DNA from: Candidatus Gastranaerophilales bacterium
Lineage (GTDB): Bacteria > Cyanobacteriota > Vampirovibrionia > Gastranaerophilales > Gastranaerophilaceae
Direction: 5' to 3'
NCBI GenBank assembly: GCA_947588745.1
Contig: CANPYW010000004.1
Location: forward strand, 45,004 to 109,003
DNA length: 64,000 bases
The stretch's first letter is position 1. Every line of letters starts with the position of its first letter. Shown one piece after another: positions 17,459-26,615 of this stretch. Below the pieces are notes generated by a model. That model was not told the DNA's origin. It saw only the letters and a list, made by a program, of their open reading frames with translations, and did no database searches. The position numbers were made by a program, and so were the translations under genes.

Positions 17459-17719
17459 GGCAGTGCTTCCACGGGGAATTTGCGAATCTCTTGACCCGAA
17501 CGCATAGCGGGGTGCAGAGCCTACTGTGAGACTTTTATATTGGTTAAGGACTTTATTTCTGTTGATGATAGTATAATCAGATGTGGCGTAAAACATCGAA
17601 TCGTGTCAGGACAGAAATGTAGCAGCACTAAGATGTAACTTGCGGGTATGTCTGCTTATAAAGGAGACAGGACTAAGGAAATTAATCCGTATAATTGCCG
17701 ATAGGTAGTGGCACTGCTA
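17459..17719 (+). ncRNA. ffs: Signal recognition particle RNA, large type with Alu-like domain
   Basis: The apical S-domain hairpin shows GTCAGGACA, a GAAA tetraloop at 17614-17617, then TGTAGCAGCAC, the Ffh-binding signature with CAGG and AGCAG in the symmetric loop. The ends pair: GGCAGTGC at 17459-17466 with GCACTGCT at 17712-17719. The 5' part has GGGG..GCG..CTCTTGACCCGAACGC..GCGGGGT, the arrangement of the bacterial Alu domain. Length is about 261 bases, like Bacillus and Clostridium SRP RNAs and unlike the 100-base form of Cyanobacteria. It guides ribosomes to the SecY translocon together with Ffh. Confidence 0.87.
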
Positions 17720-17750
17720 AAAAGAGAATTTTTAGATAAATTCTCTTTTT
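17719..17750. terminator. Bidirectional terminator of SRP RNA and the TPR gene
   Basis: AAAAAGAGAATTT (17719-17731) pairs with AAATTCTCTTTTT (17738-17750), loop TTAGAT. T runs follow on the plus strand. The stop codon of the leftward TPR gene overlaps the right arm. Confidence 0.85.
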
Positions 17751-18675
17751 ATTTTTTCTCTGAATTTTGAATTTCTTGTTTAAGCTTTTGAATGTTACCT
17801 GTGTAGGTATTTTCATTCTTTAAAGTTAATTTGAGATATTTTACGTAATTAATTTGATTTTTTAAGAATTTATAAACTTGTGACGCCATATAATAAACAT
17901 CAGCTTCTTGTGGCATGTCAAGAATAGCTTGTCGAATAGTTTTTTCTGCTGAAGCAAATTTTTTTAGTTTAAAAAATAATTTAATTATTTGTTTTAATGC
18001 CTCTATATCTTTAGGATTTGTTTTTAATGTTTTTTCAAGATAAAGAAGTGCTTTAGTATTATCATTTTTATTGAGATATATGGAAGCCAGATTGTAATAT
18101 GCCCAGCTGTAATCAGGTTGTTGAGCAATGATTTCCTCGTATAAACTAATTGCTTTATCCGAAATTTGTTTTTTATCATAAGAATATGCCAGATAAAATT
18201 TAGCTATATAGTCTTGTTTATTAAGCTCTATAGCTTTTGAAAAATATTTGATGGCATTATCAAAGTCTTTCTTTTGTGAATATATTTTTCCTAACTGAAA
18301 ATATGAATTTTCATCATTAGAATCCTTTTCTACAACATTAAGAAGCAGATTAGCTGCTTCATCTAAATAATTCAATTTAATATATACGCAAGCTAAATTA
18401 TACATAATATCTGCATTATCATTATCAATTGATAATGCCTTTTTATAAGCGGAAGCTGCTTTTTCTATATATTTCAATTTTTCTAAAATAATACCGATGT
18501 TGTATAAAACTAGAGCATTATCCGGAAATTTTTTTAAAATGAAGCTAAAATTTTTTAATGCTTCTTCATTTTCGCCAATGTCTGAAAGTGCTATTGCATA
18601 TTCTTCCAATAATTTATAATCATTCGGGTTAGCTTTTACTTTTTCTTGTAGTTTTTTTATATCTGTGTTTTCCAT
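17749..18675 (-). CDS. Tetratricopeptide repeat protein
   Basis: The 308-residue protein is made of about eight TPR units of 34 residues, for example FSFILKKFPDNALVLYNIG and YFSKAIELNKQDYIAKFYLA, with the usual small residues and Pro at unit ends. There is no signal peptide or membrane segment, so it is cytoplasmic. TPR arrays bind partner proteins; no catalytic domain is present and the partner is unknown. It is the last gene of a leftward group beginning at 21643 and starts 11 bases after the nnrD stop. Confidence 0.88.
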   Translation of the reverse strand: MENTDIKKLQEKVKANPNDYKLLEEYAIALSDIGENEEALKNFSFILKKFPDNALVLYNIGIILEKLKYIEKAASAYKKALSIDNDNADIMYNLACVYIKLNYLDEAANLLLNVVEKDSNDENSYFQLGKIYSQKKDFDNAIKYFSKAIELNKQDYIAKFYLAYSYDKKQISDKAISLYEEIIAQQPDYSWAYYNLASIYLNKNDNTKALLYLEKTLKTNPKDIEALKQIIKLFFKLKKFASAEKTIRQAILDMPQEADVYYMASQVYKFLKNQINYVKYLKLTLKNENTYTGNIQKLKQEIQNSEKK

Positions 18676-18686
18676 ATAACCTGCTT

Positions 18687-19550
18687 TTAATATAATATTT
18701 GTCTAAATGTCAATGGTATATTATTAACAACGTCAGAAGCTAAAACACCATATTCTGTTAACTTTTCAGATAATATTTGAGCTGAAAGACCATGAACATA
18801 CGCACCCAATGTTGCAGCATCCAGCGGAGATAATTTTTGTGCTAAAAAACCTGCAATAATTCCGGTTAAAACATCTCCTGTTCCCGCTTTTGCCAATGAA
18901 GAATTGCCTGTCGGATTTATAAATATTTTTTCTCCGTCTGTTATTATGGTTTTATTGCCTTTTAATAACGTAATACAACCATAGGTTTGAGAGGTAATTT
19001 GGGCAAATTTTTCTCTATTTTTATTAATTTCAGCTGTTTCTACACCTAAAAAACGTGATAACTCTTTAGGGTGAGGCGTGATAATAACATCCTTTAGTAA
19101 TATCTTTTCCTTATAATTAGAAATTATATTAATTCCGTCAGCATCTAAAACTATTTTTTGTGACGGATTAACACTATTTAAAATTTTAATTAAAAAATCT
19201 TTTGTTTCAGGATTTTGTGTTATGCCGCAACCTGCTGATATAATGTCATAGTCAAGTAGATTGTCTATATTATTATCATTTGATATTGAACCATTCATTG
19301 TTGAATTTAAAGGATAATATGTAGCTTCGGGAAGCATTGTTGATACACTGCTACAAACACTTTCAATAGCTGCTAATGCAACATAGCCTGCACCTGTCCT
19401 TAGTGCCGCAGCGGAAGAAAGATATGCAGCACCTCGATATTTTGCAGAACCGGCTATATTTAGTATTTTTCCATAAGTTAATTTATGGGAATTCTGTATC
19501 CTTTTGGGCATTTTAGAAAAAACATAGTCTTTATCTGTAATATCAGCCAT
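18687..19550 (-). CDS. nnrD: ADP-dependent NAD(P)H-hydrate dehydratase
   Basis: This ribokinase-like enzyme repairs hydrated NAD(P)H using ADP. The 287-residue protein has NIAGSAKYRGAAYLSSAAALRTGAGYV near the N-terminus, LDADGIN and TPHPKELSRF in the middle, and the nucleotide site GNSSLAKAGTGDVLTG near the C-terminus. It corresponds only to the C-terminal half of the fused Nnr protein; the epimerase half (NnrE) is not in this window. Its start overlaps the end of trmL by eight bases. Confidence 0.92.
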   Translation of the reverse strand: MADITDKDYVFSKMPKRIQNSHKLTYGKILNIAGSAKYRGAAYLSSAAALRTGAGYVALAAIESVCSSVSTMLPEATYYPLNSTMNGSISNDNNIDNLLDYDIISAGCGITQNPETKDFLIKILNSVNPSQKIVLDADGINIISNYKEKILLKDVIITPHPKELSRFLGVETAEINKNREKFAQITSQTYGCITLLKGNKTIITDGEKIFINPTGNSSLAKAGTGDVLTGIIAGFLAQKLSPLDAATLGAYVHGLSAQILSEKLTEYGVLASDVVNNIPLTFRQILY

Positions 19551-20001
19551 TTTGTCTTATTGCCTCGTAAATCAGAATTGCAACGGAATTTGAAAGATTT
19601 AAACTGCGTTGTCCTTTTATCATTGGAATAGTAATTGAATAATCAGGATTAGCATTTAAAATGCTTTCAGGAATTCCTCTTGTTTCAGGCCCAAAAACAA
19701 AGAAATCTCCGTCTGAAAAAGAATAATCAGTGTAAACATTTTTAGATTTTGTTGTCAAGTAAAAAAAACGTGAATTTTTATAGTCGGATTTTAATGTGTC
19801 TAAATTTTCGTACTGCGTAATATCAACACTTTTCCAATAATCTAAACCGGCACGTTTAAGATATTTATCAGAAATAGAAAATCCCAATTTCCCTACAAGA
19901 AACAGCCTTGAACCAGTACACGCACATAAACGGACAATATTGCCTGTATTTTGAGGTATTTCAGGTTCAAATAAAACAATATTAAACTTGCTCTTTATCA
20001 T
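19543..20001 (-). CDS. trmL: tRNA (cytidine/uridine-34 2'-O)-methyltransferase TrmL
   Basis: TrmL is a small SPOUT methyltransferase that methylates the wobble ribose in tRNA-Leu. The 152-residue product has IVLFEPEIPQNTGNIVRLCA at the start, FGPETRGIP, and the knot motif IPMIKGQRSLNLSNSVAI. ATG at 20001 begins exactly where the family begins; the longer frame to 20088 lies inside the upstream gene. It overlaps the phosphatidyltransferase by 20 bases and nnrD by eight, so the three genes are tightly coupled. Confidence 0.92.
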   Translation of the reverse strand: MIKSKFNIVLFEPEIPQNTGNIVRLCACTGSRLFLVGKLGFSISDKYLKRAGLDYWKSVDITQYENLDTLKSDYKNSRFFYLTTKSKNVYTDYSFSDGDFFVFGPETRGIPESILNANPDYSITIPMIKGQRSLNLSNSVAILIYEAIRQNG

Positions 20002-20629
20002 TTTCAAAAAATCTTCTGCTCTCAATAATGACAGGAATACCTCTGATAATACACATAATAACAGTGGTATAAACCAGTATATTAGCAATAATGATTAGTA
20101 TGTGCTGTATTGATGAATATTTTAAGAATGCTTCAACCGACATTGCATCACAAAACTGCATATTCGGAACATAGGCAATAATTACGAACAGAAAGGCTAA
20201 TACTTTAGCCGCACCGTAAACGGCTCTTGAAAAGCGAGAAGCTGTTAAAAAATGACATATCTTGTTTTGCATCATTGTAGATGAACCGAAAGCTGTGTAA
20301 CCTTGAGAAAAAGCGATACTTCTAAGTCCGTCAGTAATTATACCCCTTGTAACAACAACCATTGGAACCCAGGCTCCAACCCATCCGACAACTGCAAAAG
20401 CAATCCAATATAAATTTTCGACAACTCTATCACCTAAAATATCAAAAACCGAACCAAACTTAGATGATTCATTTAATGCACGAGCAACCATACCGTCTAA
20501 ACCATCAAGAATAATTACAATCAATGTAATAAATAATGCGGAAACGTACATTTCAGGTCGCCCTGTAAAGATAAATTCAACTGCAATAACAGCAAGCAGC
20601 ATTCTCAATATTGTTAATAAATTAGCCAT
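19982..20629 (-). CDS. CDP-alcohol phosphatidyltransferase (PgsA-like)
   Basis: The 215-residue membrane protein has the family motif DGLDGMVARALNESSKFG, continued as SVFDILGDR, near residues 42-68, with the Asp residues that bind metal and the CDP group. About six membrane helices are seen. The most likely product is phosphatidylglycerol phosphate, so PgsA is the best guess, but other CDP-alcohol enzymes share the motif and the acceptor cannot be read from the sequence. It lies 15 bases after the oxidoreductase gene in the same direction. Confidence 0.85.
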   Translation of the reverse strand: MANLLTILRMLLAVIAVEFIFTGRPEMYVSALFITLIVIILDGLDGMVARALNESSKFGSVFDILGDRVVENLYWIAFAVVGWVGAWVPMVVVTRGIITDGLRSIAFSQGYTAFGSSTMMQNKICHFLTASRFSRAVYGAAKVLAFLFVIIAYVPNMQFCDAMSVEAFLKYSSIQHILIIIANILVYTTVIMCIIRGIPVIIESRRFFENDKEQV

Positions 20630-20644
20630 TTGATTTCTCCATAA

Positions 20645-21643
20645 CTATCTCTTACTTCTTGATGAAGCAAAATTAACAGCGTTAAGAGATTTAACTTTCT
20701 CTCCAAGCATTATTTTTTCTGCTTCCTCTAATACTTTTACGACATTATAGCCGTTATGACCGTCACTTCTTGCTGTTTTACCATTTTCAATACAATTTAA
20801 GAAATGCTGGCATTCTAATTTTAATGGTTCTATTTCAATATAATCAAGTATTTCATTTTTAGAAATTTTAGGAGATGAACTTTCAAAAATTTGAAGTTTA
20901 TTTTCGCTCAATGTATCATCAAAAATTGCAGTAGCTTTTGTACCTCTTACAAGCAGATTAACTCTTTTTTGAGGATGTATCCAGCTGTCCGAAATATGAG
21001 CAATAATATTATTTTCATATTCAATGGTAACGTGTGTAATATCCATAATTTCATTGTTGTCAGAAGAAGCACCAACAGCACTTATAACTCTGATTGGTTC
21101 TTTACCGAGAATATAGCTCGTCATTGAAACATCGTGCGGGGCTAAATCCCACATAACACTTCTGTCATTTTTAAAATGATTAATGTTTAATCTGTCGCTT
21201 TGAACGTAGCGTATATCGCCTAAAACCCCGTCATTAATAAGCATTTTAAGCCTGTTAACAGCAGGATGATACATTAATAAATGCCCTACCATTAAAACTA
21301 TGTTATTGGATGTCGCCATTTCATCAAGTGATTTTGCTTCTGCCGCAACAGTAGAAATGGGTTTTTCCACGTAAACATGTTTACCGGCTTCAATTGCTTG
21401 TTTTACAATCTTATAATGAGTATGGCTAGGAGTAACAACTGCAACTGCTTCTATATCAGTATTTTTAAGCACTTCATTATAATCGGAAATAATATTAACA
21501 TCTGGATATTGTTCTTTTAACTTTTGTCTGTTATCGAAATCTAAATCGCAAACCGTATGTAAAGCTTCAAGATTATAAAAGTTTCTTACTACGTTTTTCC
21601 CCCATATACCACAGCCTATAACTGCGACATTATGCTCTCTCAT
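20645..21643 (-). CDS. Gfo/Idh/MocA family oxidoreductase
   Basis: The 332-residue protein has the NAD(P) site VAVIGCGIWGKN at the N-terminus, the EKPIS motif near residue 95 and a likely catalytic His in DLAPHDVSM near 165. The WDLAPHD and later SDSWIHPQKRV segments resemble sugar 3-dehydrogenases of the WlbA/WbpB type acting on UDP-sugars, but substrate assignment within this family is unreliable. ATG at 21643 follows TTGGAGTATATAAA; the ATG at 21667 lies before that ribosome site. It heads the leftward group that ends with the TPR gene. Confidence 0.85.
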   Translation of the reverse strand: MREHNVAVIGCGIWGKNVVRNFYNLEALHTVCDLDFDNRQKLKEQYPDVNIISDYNEVLKNTDIEAVAVVTPSHTHYKIVKQAIEAGKHVYVEKPISTVAAEAKSLDEMATSNNIVLMVGHLLMYHPAVNRLKMLINDGVLGDIRYVQSDRLNINHFKNDRSVMWDLAPHDVSMTSYILGKEPIRVISAVGASSDNNEIMDITHVTIEYENNIIAHISDSWIHPQKRVNLLVRGTKATAIFDDTLSENKLQIFESSSPKISKNEILDYIEIEPLKLECQHFLNCIENGKTARSDGHNGYNVVKVLEEAEKIMLGEKVKSLNAVNFASSRSKR

Positions 21644-21732
21644 TTTATATACTCCAATATTCAACATGATAAAGACAATACAATTATATTATTAAAGAAA
21701 TAAATAATCAAAAATTTTATAACAAACCATTA

Positions 21733-23301
21733 TTATTTCTCAACTGTAATTCTGCCGTCTGCTTTAACTTCAAACGGCTGTTTTAAAGTTTTTATATAAT
21801 CAATAGTGAGTTTATCTTTATCAAAATCATATTTTTCTATAATATCTGTATCTTTGGGAATTAACATATCGAGTCCGTCCCCGCCATTTATTAAAAATTC
21901 ATCATAGGCGGCAGTATAAATTCTATTTTCATTGGGATTATTTATATCAATTGGTTCTTCTGTTCCGTTTTTATTTATAAAAGATAAACTTTTTAATTCT
22001 CCGTCTTTACTCAATGTATATTTTAACCCTGAAACTTGAAGTATTCCCGGTTTTAAATCATGAGCGGATAGTGTTTTTCCGCACATTTTGATTGCCTCTA
22101 CCAGATTTTTTTCGTTTAATTTTACTTTTGCCATTTTATTTGCAAAAGGGAAAATACTTGTTATATCACGTTCTTTTATAGGCCCTGTTGCAACAGAACC
22201 TCTGAAATTATTTGAATTGATTAATGCAATTTCCGTATCAAGTCCGTTTTTTACTGCATCAGCTACAAAGTCGGCCCAGGGGTTTTCCTCAATCGTCATA
22301 TTTTTAGGCATACCTATTACTTGTGATAACTCTCCTATTTCAGGTGATGTTCCCAGTATAGAATCCGATGTTTTTGACATCATAAGATTTGGTGAATAAT
22401 CATTTGTTTTACGGATATTATTTTGAACAGAAACTATTTGACCTTTATCATTAAATTCAAGATTTAAAATACCAAAGTTGTTACCGTCACGACCTGCCTG
22501 TGTTATGATTACGGGTTCACCGTTTGGCGAATATAATAAATTTTCACCTTCTTTTATATTTTCTATCATGTGATGAGAATGACCGCCCAGTATAACATCA
22601 ACCCCTTGAACCGATTGTGCTATTTCTTTTTCTGTCTTATTCCCTTCGTGTGATAGAACAAATATTTTATTAATTCCTTGTGATTGTAATTTGTTAACTT
22701 CTTCTTGTAATTCGGACTTTGTTTGTTCTATATTATCAACCGTTATTCCTGCCAATAATTCAGGTTTTTTAATTCTTTTATTTATATCTGAAGGTTGTAA
22801 ACCAATTAAACCATATTTTTCACCATTTTTATCGGTTACAATAACAGAACGTAGAGCTTTTTTTGATAATTCTGAATTATTATCAGGAAAATTTGAATTC
22901 ATGGCAAGAACGTTTGTTTTTGAATTTTTTAATATATCACCGCAGATTGAAGCTGTAATATCAAATTCATGATTTCCTAAAGTTGTTGCATTAAAGCCTG
23001 CAATATCTAAAAATTTGGCAGCAGCAGTATTCCTTTCTTTATTAGAACCTATGAAAGTATCCCCTGAACATAATTTTAAAAGTCCGGCTCCTGAATTCTC
23101 AGCTTCTATTACAGCTGCTTGTGAGGCTGAAACAAGTCTTTCCATTTTAGGAATTTGACCATGAATATCATTTACATAAAATATTGATGTTTTTGTATTT
23201 TTATTTATATCCGTTTTATTGTTGATTGAAGGTTGTATGTTGTTTTGTGTGTTATATATTCCGTTATTTGAAGCCGAATTGTAAGAAGATAAAATATTCA
23301 T
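21733..23301 (-). CDS. UshA-like 5'-nucleotidase/metallophosphatase without signal peptide
   Basis: The 522-residue protein has the calcineurin-like metal motifs IFYVNDIHGQI, LCSGDTFIGS, TLGNHEFD, VLSHEGN and GGHSHH, then a 5'-nucleotidase C-terminal domain with IALINSNNFRG and NGGDGLDML. Relatives such as UshA work in the periplasm or on the surface. Here the first 38 residues are Asn/Ser/Thr-rich (MNILSSYNSASNNGIYNTQN) with no hydrophobic core, so no Sec signal. The leader resembles other MNI-starting proteins in this window. It is followed downstream by a short gap and the oxidoreductase group. Confidence 0.87.
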   Translation of the reverse strand: MNILSSYNSASNNGIYNTQNNIQPSINNKTDINKNTKTSIFYVNDIHGQIPKMERLVSASQAAVIEAENSGAGLLKLCSGDTFIGSNKERNTAAAKFLDIAGFNATTLGNHEFDITASICGDILKNSKTNVLAMNSNFPDNNSELSKKALRSVIVTDKNGEKYGLIGLQPSDINKRIKKPELLAGITVDNIEQTKSELQEEVNKLQSQGINKIFVLSHEGNKTEKEIAQSVQGVDVILGGHSHHMIENIKEGENLLYSPNGEPVIITQAGRDGNNFGILNLEFNDKGQIVSVQNNIRKTNDYSPNLMMSKTSDSILGTSPEIGELSQVIGMPKNMTIEENPWADFVADAVKNGLDTEIALINSNNFRGSVATGPIKERDITSIFPFANKMAKVKLNEKNLVEAIKMCGKTLSAHDLKPGILQVSGLKYTLSKDGELKSLSFINKNGTEEPIDINNPNENRIYTAAYDEFLINGGDGLDMLIPKDTDIIEKYDFDKDKLTIDYIKTLKQPFEVKADGRITVEK

Positions 23302-23377
23302 AAATAGTTCCGTGTTATGTATTGTATTCGGTCTAAAAAGTAAAAATAAATTTTTTTGCGTTTTTATTTATTTATTT

Positions 23378-24331
23378 TTACTTAAAATGATTAAATGTTT
23401 TGGCTTCAAAAATTTCTTGTGTAATTCTTTCGTGACTATTTGCATATTCGATTATTACAGAGGGTGAATTATCTTTGTTCTGAACTTCTCCTATGCAAAT
23501 AAATTCATTTGTGTTTAATTTTGAATATAAATTTTCGGGCATGCAAAATAAAAGCTCGTAATCTTCGCCGCCCCATTTTACAAAATTTTTATAATCAATA
23601 TTATTTCTATTTGCAAAATCGATGACGTTTTGAGATACCGGAACTTTATCAAAATCAATTCTTAAGGAATGTTTACTGCTTACAGCTATTTTGTATAAAG
23701 AATCTGCAAGTCCGTCGGATGTATCAGTTACGGCGATGTCGCAGTCGGTAAGATTTGCGATTTTATTTGCTTCTGAAATTCTTGGGTGAGGATTTACGTG
23801 GCTGGAAATAATATCTTCTTCACAATATAAAAATTCGGATAGAGCATATAATCCGGCTGCACTTTTCCCGAAATTACCAGTTACAACGATTAAATCGCCT
23901 TTTTTAGCATATTTTCTTGAAGCAAAAAATAGTGATTGTCTTTTTCCTATTGCTGTAATTGAAATGATAACGTTATCACTACCTGTGATATCCCCACCTG
24001 CAACTTTTACACCGTATTGATTACAAACATCATTAATGCCTCTGTATAATTCACTCACAAAATCATTATTTATATGTGAAGGAACAGATAATGAAACAGT
24101 TATAAACTTTGGTGCTGCAAGAGCTGCGGCTAAATCGCTCAAATTTACGCTAACGGATTTACGGCCCAAAAGATACGGGCTTGTTGTATATAATGAAAAA
24201 TGAACATTTTCGACCAAAGTATCCTGCGTTATAAATAAGTCAAAATCTTCTAAATATGCACAATCATCACCAATTAATGATGAATCGGTAAGTTTTTCGG
24301 ATATAATTTTTAAAAAATCAAACTCTTTCAT
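23378..24331 (-). CDS. thiL: Thiamine-monophosphate kinase
   Basis: ThiL phosphorylates thiamine phosphate to thiamine diphosphate, the cofactor of the transketolase encoded at 26616. The 317-residue protein has LIGDDCAYLE, TQDTLVENVHF, the SVNLSDLAAALAAP segment with the metal-binding Asp, KVAGGDITGS, VTGNFGKSAAG and AVTDTSDGLADSL, all in ThiL order. It stands alone, divergent from pgi with 120 bases between. No TPP riboswitch is seen before it. Confidence 0.93.
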   Translation of the reverse strand: MKEFDFLKIISEKLTDSSLIGDDCAYLEDFDLFITQDTLVENVHFSLYTTSPYLLGRKSVSVNLSDLAAALAAPKFITVSLSVPSHINNDFVSELYRGINDVCNQYGVKVAGGDITGSDNVIISITAIGKRQSLFFASRKYAKKGDLIVVTGNFGKSAAGLYALSEFLYCEEDIISSHVNPHPRISEANKIANLTDCDIAVTDTSDGLADSLYKIAVSSKHSLRIDFDKVPVSQNVIDFANRNNIDYKNFVKWGGEDYELLFCMPENLYSKLNTNEFICIGEVQNKDNSPSVIIEYANSHERITQEIFEAKTFNHFK

Positions 24332-24451
24332 AGTACAATTTTACATCAAAAATTTGTAACAGAAAACTTTATAATTGATTAAAAATTTTTTTTTAGCATG
24401 TAAAATAATCAGTATGGTGGATTTGTAAGTAGCAAAAGTTGTGAGGATTAG

Positions 24452-25852
24452 ATGATAGAATTAAACTATCGAAACATTAGAAAAGAAGTAATCGGTGAAG
24501 AAAACGGGTTGAATATCCAAGAAGAATTTGATAATTACAGTGATAAAATTCGTCAAATAATTGCTGATTTGAATTCTAATAAAGATAAACCCGGGCAAAA
24601 TTTACAATGGATGAATTTAGGCTATAACGAAGAAACTATATGGTATGTTAAAGAATATGCCGCTATGGTTGAAAACAGGTTTGATGACATAATTATTCTT
24701 GGTTTAGGCGGCTCGGCTCTCGGTGGAAAAGCCGTATGTGAAGCACTTTTGCCTCCATACTGGAATTTTTTGACTAAGGAGCAGAGAAATAATTACCCTA
24801 GAATATTCTTTCTTGATAATATTGATCCCGATCAAATGTCATCTTTGCTTAAAATAGTTAATCTAAAAAAGACTTTAATAAATGTTATTACAAAATCAGG
24901 TTCAACTGCTGAAGTTATGGCACAATATATGGTCTTAAAAGATTTGCTTGAAAGTGAATTGGGTGATGATTACAGAAAAAATGTAATAGCTACTACAGAT
25001 ATAAATATGGGTATATTAAAACAGTTATCCGATCAGGAAGGCTATAAGACTTTTTATATTCCTGATGATGTAGGTGGTCGTTTTTCTGTTTTTTCTGCAG
25101 TTGGTCTTTTGCCGTTTGCTCTTGTAGGTATAAATATAGAGGAAATAACGCAGGGCATAAAAGATATGGATTTGGCTCTTAAAAATACGGATATTAATTA
25201 TAATATTGCTGCTCAAAATGCACTAATCCATTATTTGATGAATACAAAGAAAAATAAATCTATTTCAGTTATGATGCCTTATTCAAACAGATTAAGATTT
25301 GTTGCTGATTGGTATTGTCAGCTGTGGGCAGAATCGTTGGGAAAAGAACGAGATAAAAATAATAATATTGTTCATACGGGGCAGACCCCGGTTAAATCTA
25401 TCGGTGTAACTGACCAGCACTCTCAAATACAGTTGTATAATGAAGGGCCGAATGATAAAATAATAAATTTCTTAAGAGTTAAAGAGTTTGATACAACGAT
25501 AGAAATACCTAAAATTTTTGAATATACCGGAATTAGTTATTTGGGTGGAAAAACAATAAATAAACTATATCAAGCAGAAGCTGATTCAACAATGGCATCG
25601 CTTATTGATTATAAAAGACCAAATGTAACAATAACAATACCCCGTATTACGCCGTATTATTTGGGGCAATTGTTGTATATGTTTGAAGTACAAACAGCAA
25701 TAACCGGAGCTTTGTACAATATAAATGCATTTAATCAGCCGGGAGTTGAACAATCAAAAAACTATACTTACGCTTTAATGGATAGGGTGGGGTATGAAGA
25801 TTCTGCTAATGAACTAAAACAAAAATTGTCCGAGAATTTAAGTATAGTGTAA
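24452..25852 (+). CDS. pgi: Glucose-6-phosphate isomerase
   Basis: This enzyme interconverts glucose-6-phosphate and fructose-6-phosphate. The 466-residue protein has ILGLGGSALGGKAVCEAL, NVITKSGSTAEVMAQY, the active-site WYCQLWAESLGKERD, and GVTDQHSQIQLYNEGP. The length and the GQTPVKSIGVTDQHS block fit the shorter isomerase group found in Firmicutes, Thermotogae and Cyanobacteria. It is followed after seven bases by the glycosyltransferase gene and then transketolase, so sugar phosphate genes are grouped here. Confidence 0.94.
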   Translation: MIELNYRNIRKEVIGEENGLNIQEEFDNYSDKIRQIIADLNSNKDKPGQNLQWMNLGYNEETIWYVKEYAAMVENRFDDIIILGLGGSALGGKAVCEALLPPYWNFLTKEQRNNYPRIFFLDNIDPDQMSSLLKIVNLKKTLINVITKSGSTAEVMAQYMVLKDLLESELGDDYRKNVIATTDINMGILKQLSDQEGYKTFYIPDDVGGRFSVFSAVGLLPFALVGINIEEITQGIKDMDLALKNTDINYNIAAQNALIHYLMNTKKNKSISVMMPYSNRLRFVADWYCQLWAESLGKERDKNNNIVHTGQTPVKSIGVTDQHSQIQLYNEGPNDKIINFLRVKEFDTTIEIPKIFEYTGISYLGGKTINKLYQAEADSTMASLIDYKRPNVTITIPRITPYYLGQLLYMFEVQTAITGALYNINAFNQPGVEQSKNYTYALMDRVGYEDSANELKQKLSENLSIV

Positions 25853-25859
25853 ACAGAAT

Positions 25860-26597
25860 ATGGAAGCAGCAAGAAAACAAATATTAGGGTATTTTATCGA
25901 TTTATTAACTTTTGATGAAGCCGTAGAAAAGACAAAAAAGGCTATTGAACTTCGTAACAAACTGCATATTATAACGATTAATCCGGAAATAATAGAAACT
26001 GCAAATAAAAATCAGGAGTTATCTCAATTAATACACAATTCAGAATTAGTCATTCCTGAAAGTGCTGGAATAAAGCTTGCATTGAAATTAAAAGGAATAA
26101 ATCAAGAGCAAATTCCAGGTATCGATTTTGCTAAACGGATAATAGCTGAATGTGATAAAAATAATTATTCCATAGCACTTATAGGTGCGGAAGAAGATGT
26201 TATACAAAAGGCTTGTATTAATTTAAACAATGAGTTTAAAAATCTAAAAATATCATATATTCAAAACGGTTATTTCTCCGGAGAGCAAGAAGATAAAATA
26301 ATTGAAAATTTAAAAAATTCAGGGGCAAGATTTATTGCGGTAGCTCTGGGAGTTCCAAAACAAGAATTATTTATCAAAAGGTGCATGGAAAAATATCCCG
26401 ATGCAGTATATATTGGAATAGGAGGTGCTTTTGATGTATGGGCAGGAAAAGTTGAAAGAGCACCGAAATTTTTCCGAGCAATCGGCTGTGAATGGTTTTA
26501 CAGAACAATTACTCAGCCTAAACGAATAAAAAGGGTATATAAAACTTTGCCCATATACTTATTTAAGATTATAATAGAAGCGATACAAAAAAAGTAA
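25860..26597 (+). CDS. WecG/TagA/CpsF family glycosyltransferase
   Basis: The 245-residue protein shows the GT26 features: LGYFIDLLTFDEAVEKT, ITINPEIIETANKN with the conserved Asn-Pro, IPGIDFAKRI, VALGVPKQELFIKR and GGAFDVWAGKVERAPKFFR. Members add N-acetylmannosamine(uronate) or a similar sugar to a lipid-linked acceptor on the inner face of the membrane. The acceptor here is unknown; the SLBB export gene at 37210 suggests a polysaccharide, but they are 11 kb apart. Its stop is 18 bases before transketolase. Confidence 0.88.
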   Translation: MEAARKQILGYFIDLLTFDEAVEKTKKAIELRNKLHIITINPEIIETANKNQELSQLIHNSELVIPESAGIKLALKLKGINQEQIPGIDFAKRIIAECDKNNYSIALIGAEEDVIQKACINLNNEFKNLKISYIQNGYFSGEQEDKIIENLKNSGARFIAVALGVPKQELFIKRCMEKYPDAVYIGIGGAFDVWAGKVERAPKFFRAIGCEWFYRTITQPKRIKRVYKTLPIYLFKIIIEAIQKK

Positions 26598-26615
26598 TCA
26601 ATTTAAGAGGAAAAC

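Noticed and set aside
22691..22972. Plus-strand open frame inside the UshA-like gene
   Set aside because: It is a shadow of a well-supported gene on the other strand; composition is Ser/Phe-rich as expected of antisense frames here.
24354..24406. Promoter boxes between thiL and pgi
   Set aside because: TATAAT and TAAAAT words exist, but no -35-like box lies at 16-18 bases from them.
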